A DNA stretch of 64,000 bases. Origin: CBDBEU01 sp965204565. GTDB lineage: Bacteria; Pseudomonadota; Alphaproteobacteria; Rhizobiales; TMED25. The notes beneath the pieces are model-generated. The model had not been told where the DNA came from and did not search any database. It was given only the letters and a program-made list of their open reading frames with translations. Below, piece after piece: positions 40,006 to 48,133 of this stretch. The stretch is taken from assembly GCA_965204565.1 (NCBI GenBank), contig CBDBEU010000005.1, forward strand, positions 2,046,001 through 2,110,000, written 5' to 3'. Every line of letters begins with the position of its first letter. Within the stretch, counting starts at the first letter, position 1. A program made the translations under genes and the position numbers.

Positions 40006-41391
40006 CTACCATTTTTTAACAATCGAAACGGACATGGACAAATTGTCGTGTTCCTTCATGTCATAGTTTGAATCCACCATTCGATATTCAGCCTCTGTCA
40101 GGAATGACCAGTCCTTCAGGTCGATTGGGACATCTAGTGCACCGCGCACATAATATTCCTGGTCGGATTGTTCCGTCGTCGCATCGACGACAGCGTCCGG
40201 CCCGTCATATTCGCGCAAGGTGCTCCCCAGCGTCATGTTGGCCGTCCAAACCCCCTTCAGGTCTGCCAGGGGCGATTCAAAAAGGATTGTTGGCCCCAAC
40301 CAGGCGTTGACTTCCTGATAGGACAAATAGTCAAAGTCTGTTGTTGTTTTCTTTACCTGAACACCGCCACCAAACAGGTGAGACGCACCCAGATTCTCTG
40401 TCCAGGCAATCGCCACGCGATATTCATCCCCATCGCGGCGATCAGCGAGCGGCGCGCTATCGCTGTCTGTTGTGTAGGTCCGACGACGCCATTCGGACTT
40501 GATCAAGACGTCGCTCGATGGGCGGACCCTGGCAGCAAGCGAAGCCCCGGTCCCAATGGCGTTTCCGTAAAACTCGCCGGCTACGAACACGCCAGACGCG
40601 ATGCCGTATATGCCCAGGGCAGCATTATCAACGTCGAACCGCCCCATGTCCAAAACAGGTCCCGCGGCAATCTCAATCTGGGCAATATCGAACTCGTCAC
40701 GATCAACCTGTTTGGCGGCATAGCCTAGAATATCGACATCAAATCTATCTCCCTGCGTCTCCAATTTCTTGGAAAAATGCGCGGTTCCGGCCACGTAGGC
40801 ATTTACGTCATCATCTTCCCGAGAATTCGCACTCAGGACGAAAGGCACGCCGTTCAGATCAATGGACAACACATCGGGGGCCAGATTTGCGTTGGTTTGG
40901 TAACGGAATCCCGCCCTGAATTGACCGGACGCCGTTTGCCTTTTCTCCAGTTGAGTGATGAGTTTCAGCAGGGACTCGACCTTGGCAATAACGTCTTCCG
41001 GCACATCCGGACCGGCAATTGCCTGCTCAAGATAGCTGCGGGCATTATGAAATGCCCCGACCCTATAATACAGAAGTCCTAATTCCAGCTGCAGCCGCGG
41101 CAACCCAGGAGCGTAAATCAACATCCGCTCGAGCGTACTTATGGCCGCTTCAACATCTCCCAACTGGATGGACAAGGCTGCATAAGCAAATGCGACGTCA
41201 AGATCGTCCGGCCTTTCCAACATGCGTTGAAACAGCAGATTCCTTTGTGACAACGCATCGTCGATGAGTTGATTTTGCAGCGTTGGAACAGCAACGGACT
41301 TTATTTTGCCAGGCCCATCAATAGATTGCGCGAATGAAAATTCGCAACAAAAGCAATAGAGACAAACTCCAAACAATATAGTTCGCCCCAT
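40006..41391 (-). CDS. Slam-like outer-membrane protein (TPR + DUF560 beta-barrel; putative type XI secretion exporter)
   Basis: 461 residues from the ATG at 41391; ATG at 41424 in frame is also possible. A signal peptide (TILFGVCLYCFCCEFSFA) precedes TPR-like helices at about 60-140 (PDDLDVAFAYAALSIQLGDV, LPRLQLELGLLYYRVGAF). From about 165 the sequence is a barrel with alternating strands (GQFRAGFRYQTNANLAPD, RVRPSSDVLIKSEWRRRTY) and ends in the outer-membrane terminal SVSIVKKW. This two-part plan is that of surface lipoprotein assembly modulators, which move TbpB-type proteins to the cell surface. The next gene encodes a TbpB-like cargo. The start region carries 14-bp repeats, and an IS lies 69 bp upstream. 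Confidence 0.83.
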   Translation of the reverse strand: MGRTILFGVCLYCFCCEFSFAQSIDGPGKIKSVAVPTLQNQLIDDALSQRNLLFQRMLERPDDLDVAFAYAALSIQLGDVEAAISTLERMLIYAPGLPRLQLELGLLYYRVGAFHNARSYLEQAIAGPDVPEDVIAKVESLLKLITQLEKRQTASGQFRAGFRYQTNANLAPDVLSIDLNGVPFVLSANSREDDDVNAYVAGTAHFSKKLETQGDRFDVDILGYAAKQVDRDEFDIAQIEIAAGPVLDMGRFDVDNAALGIYGIASGVFVAGEFYGNAIGTGASLAARVRPSSDVLIKSEWRRRTYTTDSDSAPLADRRDGDEYRVAIAWTENLGASHLFGGGVQVKKTTTDFDYLSYQEVNAWLGPTILFESPLADLKGVWTANMTLGSTLREYDGPDAVVDATTEQSDQEYYVRGALDVPIDLKDWSFLTEAEYRMVDSNYDMKEHDNLSMSVSIVKKW

Positions 41392-41418
41392 AATATTCGC
41401 CCCATAATATTCGCCCCA
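41382..41418. repeat. 14-bp tandem repeats across the exporter start codon
   Basis: On the minus strand the unit ATGGGGCGAATATT is present about 2.6 times. Each unit contains an ATG and a GGGGCGA that can serve as ribosome-binding site for the next ATG. The ATG at 41391 opens the exporter frame. The ATG at 41405 opens another frame that ends at 41301 after about 34 codons (MGRILWGELYCLEFVS). As 14 is not a multiple of 3, gain or loss of a unit changes which ATG is in frame with the upstream ATG at 41424. Confidence 0.75.
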
Positions 41419-41459
41419 AGACATATATTTAATACCATAATTCGGCGACGTAAGCAATA

Positions 41460-42477
41460 GGACGCCCTGAAAACCCCATGGCTTTGAGCGTCTTGGTGTG
41501 ATTCCGTTGGGATATCGGCGACGGAGGGTACGATGGCTGCACAGCGCGGGTTGTTCGATCCGGATGAGCGGTACGCGGCGTTATCGAAGGCGGGAGATCC
41601 GCTGGAGCGGCTTGCAGGGGGTATCGACTTCGAGCTCTTCCGGCCAGAGTTGGATGCGACGCTCGATCGTTCCGATGGCAGACAAGGCGGGGGCAGGCAG
41701 GGCGGGCGCCGGACGAGACGACCATCCGGCGGTTCCGGGAAGCCCTGGCGGGGGCCGGCGCGGTGGAGAAACTCTTCGCCCGGTTCGACGTGCATCTTGA
41801 GGACGCCGGATATCTCGCCCGGATATCCCGCCATGGGCGGGCAGATCGTCGATGCCGCCATCGTGGCGGCCCCGCGCCGGCGCATGACCGATGCCGGGAA
41901 GGAGATCGTCAAGGGCATAGAGGTATGGAAACGGGGGGCATCCCGCCTGATTGGCAGGCCAATCCCCGGAAACCGGCCCCGGAAACCGCCGCAAAAGGAT
42001 CGCGACGCGCGTTGGACGCTCAAGCAAGGGCGCAGGAAGACACGCCCGGACGGCACGGCGATGGGCGCAATCGCCACGACGGTGTTCGGCTGCAAATCCA
42101 ATATCGATGCCGACCGGCGCCACGGCTTCGTCCGGACATGGATCGTCACCGACGCCGCCCGGCATGACGGACGCGTAGCGGGCGGACTTCCGGATCAAGG
42201 CGAACACCGGCTCGACTGTCCGGGCGGACACGGCGTATCGGTCGCAGAACAACGAGAAGAAAATCGCCCGGGCGAGGGTCAGGATCGGCATGGTCAACAT
42301 CGCAGTCAACATGAAACGGCTCCTGTTCCGGGAGCGCAAAGGCGCCGTGGCATAGCCCGGCCCCGGCGAAACCAGATCCCGAACCACAACCCAGGCAAAG
42401 GGCCGGCCCGCATCGCGGCCGCAAATGCGCTCTCGTCACCCGATTCCAGATAGCAGACAGGGGGCTGCAGGGTGTCC
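41460..42477 (+). mobile_element. Defective IS5-family element, copy C
   Basis: Left end GGACGCCCTGAAAA at 41460, right end CTGCAGGGTGTCC at 42465-42477, an imperfect inverted repeat. It carries the same internal deletion (joint GGGCGGGCGCCGGACGAGAC) and the same 13-bp duplication as copy B. In addition it lacks the WADTAYRS...HPFAGMKARTG part, so the right half is shorter. Identity to copy B is high over the shared parts. It ends directly upstream of the exporter gene on the opposite strand and probably displaced or replaced that gene's promoter. Confidence 0.88.
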
Positions 42478-42570
42478 AGGTGCATGAAAAGCAAAGGAAC
42501 CAAGGCATTATATATCGTGCTGCTCGAAGCAGAGCACAGGCAATCGGTGTTTAAGGTTAACAGGCGCAGC

Positions 42571-43509
42571 TTACCCGCTCTTGCAGGAAAACGGCACTAT
42601 TGCGGGGCGCAGCACCAATGTGCTGCGGCGCTCGCCGCTGCCATCGATCTGGAGGCGTACGAAGCGGTCGCGGGCACTGATGATTTCAGCGTTGCGGGTG
42701 GAGCCGCTGCCATCGTCTATAGTCAGTTTGGAGTCGGCATCTATGGCCCAATTGCCGAGCTTGTAGGACTCCACGCAATCTGCGGTGACCAGTGCTCCGT
42801 CTTTTTGAAACACGAAAATCGTGCCCGGACGCACGCCAGTGGCTATATCGGCCTTCCAGACATTTGCGGTCAGGATGAAGCCCACCTCTCTGTCGTCAGG
42901 TGAGAGTTCAGGCGTGCCCGCGGGTTCGCCCCGAAAGCCGCCGAGAGTTTCATCATTGTCGGCCTCAGCGGAGCTGTCAGCTTCAATTCCCGCTCCGGAA
43001 GCCGCAGCGGCGGCAATTTCGGCTGCTTCGGATCGTCCGCCCGGTACGGTCTCATGTGAACCGGTCAAAGGCGGCAGTTCGCCGCTGGCGACCGGAACTT
43101 CACCGGCCTCTTCCGTTTCGGCAACTTCAATGGCGCTATCCAGTCTTGAAGCAAGATCAGAAATGCGTGCTTCATAGGCCTTGCTGAGGCACTCAATCGA
43201 GCCATCATTGGCAAGGCAATTCCGATTGCCGAGCGACCAATCACGCTGTTCGCGGATCAATGCGCGCCGGTTCGGGCGATCAGTTGTGCCCAGCAACGCG
43301 CGTATCGCGCTTGCGAGCTGATCTGAGAGTTGGGTCAAATTCAGGTCGGAACAAACCACATTGGCGGCAGGGCCAACCACTTCACAATTATTTACCTGGG
43401 CGTGGAGTGTCGAAGATGCGCCGAACAGGGTGAACACTGAAACCATGATTGGCAGACCAATCGGGAGCAGCAATTTGGGGCCCAAAACCATTCTGATGAG
43501 GTCACTCAT
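42571..43509 (-). CDS. Periplasmic protein with LprI-like (DUF1311) N-terminal domain
   Basis: 312 residues with a signal peptide (LPIGLPIMVSVFTLFGASSTLHA). The region at about 42-118 has the LprI_N / DUF1311 pattern: CSDLNLTQLSDQLASAIR, LIREQRDWSLGNRNC, IECLSKAYEARISDL, with paired cysteines. A low-complexity Glu/Ala/Ser linker follows. The C-terminal domain (VGFILTANVWKADIATGVRPG, LTIDDGSGSTRNAEIIS) is of unknown fold. LprI-type proteins include lysozyme inhibitors, but most DUF1311 proteins have no known function. The IS copy C lies between it and the exporter gene, so an earlier link between them cannot be excluded. Confidence 0.78.
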   Translation of the reverse strand: MSDLIRMVLGPKLLLPIGLPIMVSVFTLFGASSTLHAQVNNCEVVGPAANVVCSDLNLTQLSDQLASAIRALLGTTDRPNRRALIREQRDWSLGNRNCLANDGSIECLSKAYEARISDLASRLDSAIEVAETEEAGEVPVASGELPPLTGSHETVPGGRSEAAEIAAAAASGAGIEADSSAEADNDETLGGFRGEPAGTPELSPDDREVGFILTANVWKADIATGVRPGTIFVFQKDGALVTADCVESYKLGNWAIDADSKLTIDDGSGSTRNAEIISARDRFVRLQIDGSGERRSTLVLRPAIVPFSCKSG

Positions 43510-43709
43510 GTCCCATTACAACCTTTGGCGAGCGATGTGTCTGAACTTGCACAGGCGTGCGAGTGTGAACCAAGCCTGAATAGCCGACACTGCGCCGGCC
43601 TGCCACCCCAATGGCCAGTGTTGCTGGCGTGAACGGCCAAGCCGCCATATCATGGACCGGCACCATCTGCCGATGGCGATCAACCATTCGCAAGGGCGGC
43701 GTTACAGCC

Positions 43710-45056
43710 ATGAACATCACTGACATGCGTACACACGCAAATCTTTCGGCAAACGATCTGGAAGCCTTTTGGCTGCCATCCACGCCAAATCGTGATTTCA
43801 AGAAGAATCCGAGGCTCTTCGCGCGCGCCGAGGGCATGAATTATTTCACACCGGATGGCCGCACTATTCTTGATGGTACGGCCGGCCTTTGGTGCTGCAA
43901 TGCCGGTCACGGGCGCAAACCGATCGTTGAGGCGATCCAGTCTGCGGCGGCCGAACTTGACTATGCGCCGCCCTTTCAGTTTGCCCATCCGCGTGCCTTT
44001 GAAGCCGCCAGCCGGCTTGCAATGCTGGCCCCCGGCGGTCTTGACCATGTGTTTTTCGCCAATTCCGGATCTGAAGCGGTCGACACGGCGCTGAAGATCG
44101 CGCTCGCTTATCATGCCACCCGTGGGGAGGGCCGGCGCACGCGGCTGATCGGTCGCGAACGCGGCTACCACGGTGTCGGTTTCGGCGGTATTTCGGTTGG
44201 CGGCATCGTCGCCAATCGCAAGATCTATGGTCCGCTCATTCCCGGCGTTGACCACCTGTCCCACACCTATGACCGGGAACAGCAGAGATTCACGAGGGGT
44301 GAGCCGGAATGGGGTGCGCATCTGGCCGATGAGCTCGAGCGGCTGGTGGCGCTGCATGATGCATCGACCATCGCCGCGCTGATTGTCGAGCCGATGGCCG
44401 GCTCAACCGGCGTTTTACCGCCGCCAAAGGGCTATCTGGAGAGGCTGCGGGAGATCACCGAAAAGTACGGCATCCTGCTGATATTTGATGAAGTGATCAC
44501 CGCATTCGGGCGGCTCGGTCATGCCAGCGCGGCGGAGCGCTATGACGTGGTTCCCGACATGATGACATTTGCCAAGGGTGTGACCTCGGGCGCGGTGCCA
44601 ATGGGCGGGGTTATGGTGGACAAGCACATCCACGATGCATTCATGGATGGGCCGGAGCGCATGATCGAGCTTTTTCATGGCTATACCTATTCAGCCCATC
44701 CGCTGGCCACGGCGGCCGCCTGTGCGACGCTGGAACTTTACGAAAATGAGCAGCTATTTGAGCGTGCGCGAGGGCTGGAGGACATTTGGGCCGATGGTGC
44801 CATGTCGCTTCAAGATTTGGGATTGGTCCAAGATATCCGCACGATCGGGCTGGTTGCGGGCATTGATCTTGAACCACATGACGATGGTCCGGGGGTGCGC
44901 GGTTATGACACCATGGTGCGCGCCTTTCACGACCACGATCTTATGGTCCGTGTCACCGGCGATACGATTGCACTATCGCCGCCGTTGATTATCTGCGAAT
45001 CCGAGATTGACGATATTTTCGCCCGGCTGAGGAAATTGGTTTCCGCACTCGGTTAG
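43710..45056 (+). CDS. Class III PLP-dependent aminotransferase (beta-alanine/omega-amino acid:pyruvate type)
   Basis: 448 residues from the ATG at 43710, with AAGGGCGG upstream. Fold type I class III features: LDGTAGLWCCNAGHGRKPI near residue 50, HVFFANSGSEAVDTALKIAL near residue 110, GRERGYHGVGFGGISVGG near residue 150, LLIFDEVITAFGRLG near residue 255, and the PLP lysine in MMTFAKGVTSGAVPMGG near residue 290. The WCCNAGHGR motif is typical of beta-alanine-pyruvate aminotransferases. Alternatives are taurine- or putrescine-pyruvate aminotransferase. The 200 bp upstream show no other gene. Confidence 0.92.
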   Translation: MNITDMRTHANLSANDLEAFWLPSTPNRDFKKNPRLFARAEGMNYFTPDGRTILDGTAGLWCCNAGHGRKPIVEAIQSAAAELDYAPPFQFAHPRAFEAASRLAMLAPGGLDHVFFANSGSEAVDTALKIALAYHATRGEGRRTRLIGRERGYHGVGFGGISVGGIVANRKIYGPLIPGVDHLSHTYDREQQRFTRGEPEWGAHLADELERLVALHDASTIAALIVEPMAGSTGVLPPPKGYLERLREITEKYGILLIFDEVITAFGRLGHASAAERYDVVPDMMTFAKGVTSGAVPMGGVMVDKHIHDAFMDGPERMIELFHGYTYSAHPLATAAACATLELYENEQLFERARGLEDIWADGAMSLQDLGLVQDIRTIGLVAGIDLEPHDDGPGVRGYDTMVRAFHDHDLMVRVTGDTIALSPPLIICESEIDDIFARLRKLVSALG

Positions 45057-45091
45057 ATGAGCTCCGGTCAAGTGGATTGGATGCGGCTGCG

Positions 45092-45379
45092 TCAACTCAC
45101 CAGGAATGCGATGGCGACCGAGATCTTGGCGTAAAGCGTCAAATTGACAAACAGTCGCAGCAATCCACGGCTGTCGGCGTCCTTGACGTTCAACCAATCA
45201 CAGACCACGTCGCCGGGTTTGATCAGCCAGGCACACCCCCGTGGTGCAGCGCTCGCTACGGCGGCGTCAGTTACCGGCGCGCGCTCATAGATGGGGCTAC
45301 CTGCGTGCCAGCCGATGATTGCGGCATCAGGCAGCGATTCCGCAGCCTGTGAATGGGGATGGGTCGACATGGCGGTCAT
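45092..45379 (-). CDS. Small conserved-looking protein of unknown function
   Basis: 95 residues from the ATG at 45379 (ATG at 45370 possible). Reading: IIGWHAGSPIYERAPVTDAA, AAPRGCAWLIKPGDVVCDWL, VKDADSRGLLRLFVNLTLYA. It looks like a real protein with a C-terminal hydrophobic end (KISVAIAFLVS). I do not recognise the family. It follows the broken permease on the same strand after about 31 bp and could be part of that operon. Confidence 0.55.
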   Translation of the reverse strand: MTAMSTHPHSQAAESLPDAAIIGWHAGSPIYERAPVTDAAVASAAPRGCAWLIKPGDVVCDWLNVKDADSRGLLRLFVNLTLYAKISVAIAFLVS

Positions 45380-45410
45380 GTTTGGAGAGTGAAGCCTTGC
45401 AGTCAAGCGC

Positions 45411-46446
45411 TCAGACAAATTCAAGGACGTAGCCCACGGAAATTGCGCCAATCCAGCCGGCAACAAGATAGAAGCCGAATATGGGCGGGCGCACCAGCGA
45501 AAAAACGGCCAAGGCAGCGGGTAGGCTGGTGATGCCACCGGCCAGCATGAAGGCGAGTGCAGCGCCAGATGGCATGCCGAGTTCCATGAGGCCGGCGACC
45601 AGAGGGATTGCCGTGTGTATCCGTTCAAATAGGCGGGGATGCCGATGGCGACAGCGGCCGGTATCGCCAGCAAGGTGTTTTCGGAGAGAAATCCGGTCAT
45701 GGCGCTGAAGGAGACATAAGCCAGCATCAGGCTTTCCAGAAAGAAGGCGAGGACCAGCCACTTGGTGAGAAACAGCGTCATGGTGAGGCTGGTGGAAGCG
45801 AATGCTTCCCGGCACTCACGGTCGTGCCGGAACACCCATTTGACGGGTGCGGAATGCAAGGATTTGCCGGCGGCGCAGGTTTCGCTCGCAGCAATCGTAT
45901 CGCGCAAGATTGTTTGAAAAAGGCCAGCGCGGTGCAAAAGCTGCACCGCAAGAGCGGCAACGGTTCCGATGGCGACCGCGCTTGCCACTTTGGCGGCAGT
46001 AAATGTCAGCCCATACATCGGCAGCATGAGGATGGGCATCTCGGGGTCCATGAGAGGGGATGCCGGCCAGAATGCCATCACTGACGCCAGAGGGACGCCA
46101 GCGGCAAGGAGCCCAGCGTTGATCGACACAACGCCGCAGGAGCAGAAGGGCGACAGTGCGCCTAAAAGTGCTGCCCAAACGATGGCTGCCACGGCGTTGC
46201 GATTTGAAAATGCGCGCGCGCTCTGACGATCGAATTCGCTTGCGTGCACAAAGGCAGCGAAGGCAACAGAAATGGCGATGAAGGAGGCGATCTCGATCAG
46301 TGCCCGGGCGGGTCGTTCACCGAGAGCCAGGATTGTCCGGCATCAATGGCTGTGAGAGGTCCGACAACGGCAAGAAGGGCGAGGAACACCCGGTCGATCG
46401 ACGGGAGCCGATAGCGGAAAACGGTATGGCGGTCGAAGTAGCTCAT
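45411..46446 (-). pseudogene. Permease (YraQ / DUF318-like), broken by two frameshifts
   Basis: The gene starts at ATG 46446 (MSYFDRHTVFRYRLPSIDRV). It first slips near 46305-46315, where DPPGH and a stop replace RALIEIASFIAISVAF of the next frame. The core shows FCSCGVVSINAGLLAAGVPL, the CSCG motif of YraQ-type permeases, and AFWPASPLMDPEMPIL. A second slip near 45622 sits in an ACACAC run: removing AC restores GYTAIPLVAGLMELGMPSGAA and the end IGAISVGYVLEFV at 45411. Such permeases accompany ArsR regulators and may export metal- or arsenic-type compounds. As sequenced it makes no full protein. Confidence 0.78.
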
Positions 46447-46459
46447 CTTTTTATCTATT

Positions 46460-46477
46460 GTTCTAGAAATATCGAAC
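46460..46477. promoter_or_regulatory. Inverted repeat upstream of the permease, possible ArsR operator
   Basis: GTTC-TAGAAATATC-GAAC spans 46460-46477, between the ArsR-type gene and the permease start at 46446, in an AT-rich stretch. It contains the palindrome TTCTAGAA. Position fits a repressor site; identity is inferred only. Confidence 0.35.
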
Positions 46478-46555
46478 TAAAGGTCAAAAAAATATGGCGG
46501 AAGTGTCCATGCCGGCACCGCATCGGCTGCGCAGGCCTCAAGGCCAGCGCAGCAA

Positions 46556-46831
46556 TCACTCGGTGAGGTAGTTTAGAAGTGCGTCCACCCGCTCATAAAT
46601 TACGCTGCAACGCAGATTGCGTCCGTCACGTGTTTGCTCCATCAATCTGTCAAGCACCAAATGCTGAAGATGGTGGGAAAGGGTGGATTTCGGAATGTGG
46701 AGCTTTGCCTGGATTTCACCAACAGTCAGGCTCCGGCCACCGGCGCGCACCATCAGGCGGGGAATTTCCAGCCTGATCGAGTTTCCGAGTTCGGCCAGAC
46801 AACGTTCGGCGATGGCCAAATTCATACTCAT
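46556..46831 (-). CDS. ArsR/SmtB-family transcriptional regulator
   Basis: 91 residues from the ATG at 46831 (upstream ATG at 46888 is possible). Winged helix: ERCLAELGNSIRLEIPRLMV, LTVGEIQAKLHIPKSTLSHHL, HHLQHLVLDRLMEQTRDGRN, with the wing NLRCSVIYE. One Cys follows AE(R)C at the start and one stands in the wing; a classic ELCVCDL metal site is absent. It is followed after 109 bp by the YraQ-like permease and is presumably its repressor. Confidence 0.85.
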   Translation of the reverse strand: MSMNLAIAERCLAELGNSIRLEIPRLMVRAGGRSLTVGEIQAKLHIPKSTLSHHLQHLVLDRLMEQTRDGRNLRCSVIYERVDALLNYLTE

Positions 46832-46982
46832 ATTGATACATGCTTCCAAGAACGGAAGGTGGGGGATCGGGGCGTGAGGAGTAGTCAAGCCCCTAGGGGG
46901 TTGGAAGTGTTCAGCCGCCGAGGCTCAATTCAGCAGAATTTGCCGCCGTGCTCCTGTTCCCGGTGCCACTGGGCAGTGCCGC

Positions 46983-47450
46983 TCACTCAACAAGATCGAT
47001 GTCATAGCGTACCCATCCGGTGCGCTCGGCGATTTTGTTGTAGAGGATCTGCGCCTGTGCATTGTCGCGCGCGGTGTTCCAGTAAATGCGGTACCAGCCC
47101 GCTTCGCGGCCGCGTGCGGCCAGATCTTCCACCAGAGCGCGACCGATGCCCTGGCCGCGCGCCTCCTCGCTCACATAAAGGTCTTCCAAATAGCATACCG
47201 GTGCAGTGGACCAGGTGATGTCGTGGATCACGTAGTTGAGCATACCCACCAGATTGCCGCCGCCCTGCCTGGCGACCAGGGCAGCCATATGGGCGGCTTC
47301 GTCACTAACGATCCGTGCCCATGTTTCGGTGGTTACGGCCTCTGGAACGTCAGATTCGTAAAAGGCGAGATAGCCCTGCCACAGCTGTCTCCAGCCGGTT
47401 TCATCAGTTGGGTCGGCGGTTCTGATGGTTATGTCGATTTCATCATTCAT
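46983..47450 (-). CDS. GNAT-family N-acetyltransferase
   Basis: 155 residues. The acetyl-CoA site is LEDLYVSEEARGQGIGRALV near residue 88-107, and the end is YRIYWNTARDNAQAQILYNK then ERTGWVRYDIDL, the pattern of small-molecule acetyltransferases. Substrate unknown. Gap of 27 bp to the ChaC gene upstream on the same strand, so the two are probably cotranscribed. Confidence 0.9.
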   Translation of the reverse strand: MNDEIDITIRTADPTDETGWRQLWQGYLAFYESDVPEAVTTETWARIVSDEAAHMAALVARQGGGNLVGMLNYVIHDITWSTAPVCYLEDLYVSEEARGQGIGRALVEDLAARGREAGWYRIYWNTARDNAQAQILYNKIAERTGWVRYDIDLVE

Positions 47451-47477
47451 TGCTGGTCCCAGCCCAATATTCCTGAT

Positions 47478-48110
47478 TCAACGCGTCAGCATAGCAAAGA
47501 AACGGTGCGCATCGCTTGTCGTGTGTCCATCGTCCTTGAGAGCCGCTACGGTATTGCGGACATAGTCGAAGGCCGCTCCCTTGGTGCCGATGCCATGGCG
47601 GGCATGTTTGTGCGCCAAATTCGGTGCCAGTGCGTCGGCAAGCGTCGGATCGTCGGGATTGGCGACATACGTTATGACTTTCAGACGGGTGGTGGTGCCA
47701 TCAATGCGGGCATCGACATGAACGTGGCGGCGAAGATAGGAAGATTCGCGCTGATCCAGATACTCCATGATCTGCCCGCTTTTCGCTCCGGGCACTTGCA
47801 GGATGCGTCCCCACGCAGTCCCGCCGACATGTAGGGCGGCGCACAATCCGGGCGTTTCGGGGCTTCCCCAGGAAGTGGTGGAAACGCGGCTGAACCGGCG
47901 ATGCCAGCCCAGAACTCTGGCAGGATGGACCGCGTCGGGCTCAAAACCGGGGCTCCACATCAGCGACCCATAGCCAAATACGAATAGCGGGTGCACCGCC
48001 GCACCGGTGTGTCGAGACAACTTTTCACCCGTTCTATTGGTTCTGAATGCGGTTAAATCGCCTTGCGTTAACGATTTGTCAATCACGATTCTCCGAGGCT
48101 GAAGATTCAA
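47478..48110 (-). CDS. ChaC-like gamma-glutamylcyclotransferase
   Basis: 210 residues. The glycine-rich site FVFGYGSLMWSPGFEPD is near residue 43, the HRRFSRVSTTSWGSPETPGL segment follows, and the catalytic Glu lies in YLDQRESSYLRR near residue 122. ChaC enzymes degrade glutathione to 5-oxoproline and Cys-Gly in the cytosol. The N-terminal 40 residues before VHPLF are weakly conserved and the true start could be later. It is upstream of the GNAT gene on the same strand. Confidence 0.9.
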   Translation of the reverse strand: MNLQPRRIVIDKSLTQGDLTAFRTNRTGEKLSRHTGAAVHPLFVFGYGSLMWSPGFEPDAVHPARVLGWHRRFSRVSTTSWGSPETPGLCAALHVGGTAWGRILQVPGAKSGQIMEYLDQRESSYLRRHVHVDARIDGTTTRLKVITYVANPDDPTLADALAPNLAHKHARHGIGTKGAAFDYVRNTVAALKDDGHTTSDAHRFFAMLTR

Positions 48111-48133
48111 TGGTTTAGGAATCGTTTACCACG

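Noticed and set aside
46461..46468. TTCTAGAA as an IS target duplication
   Set aside because: No IS end or remnant lies next to it; a regulator site fits the position better.
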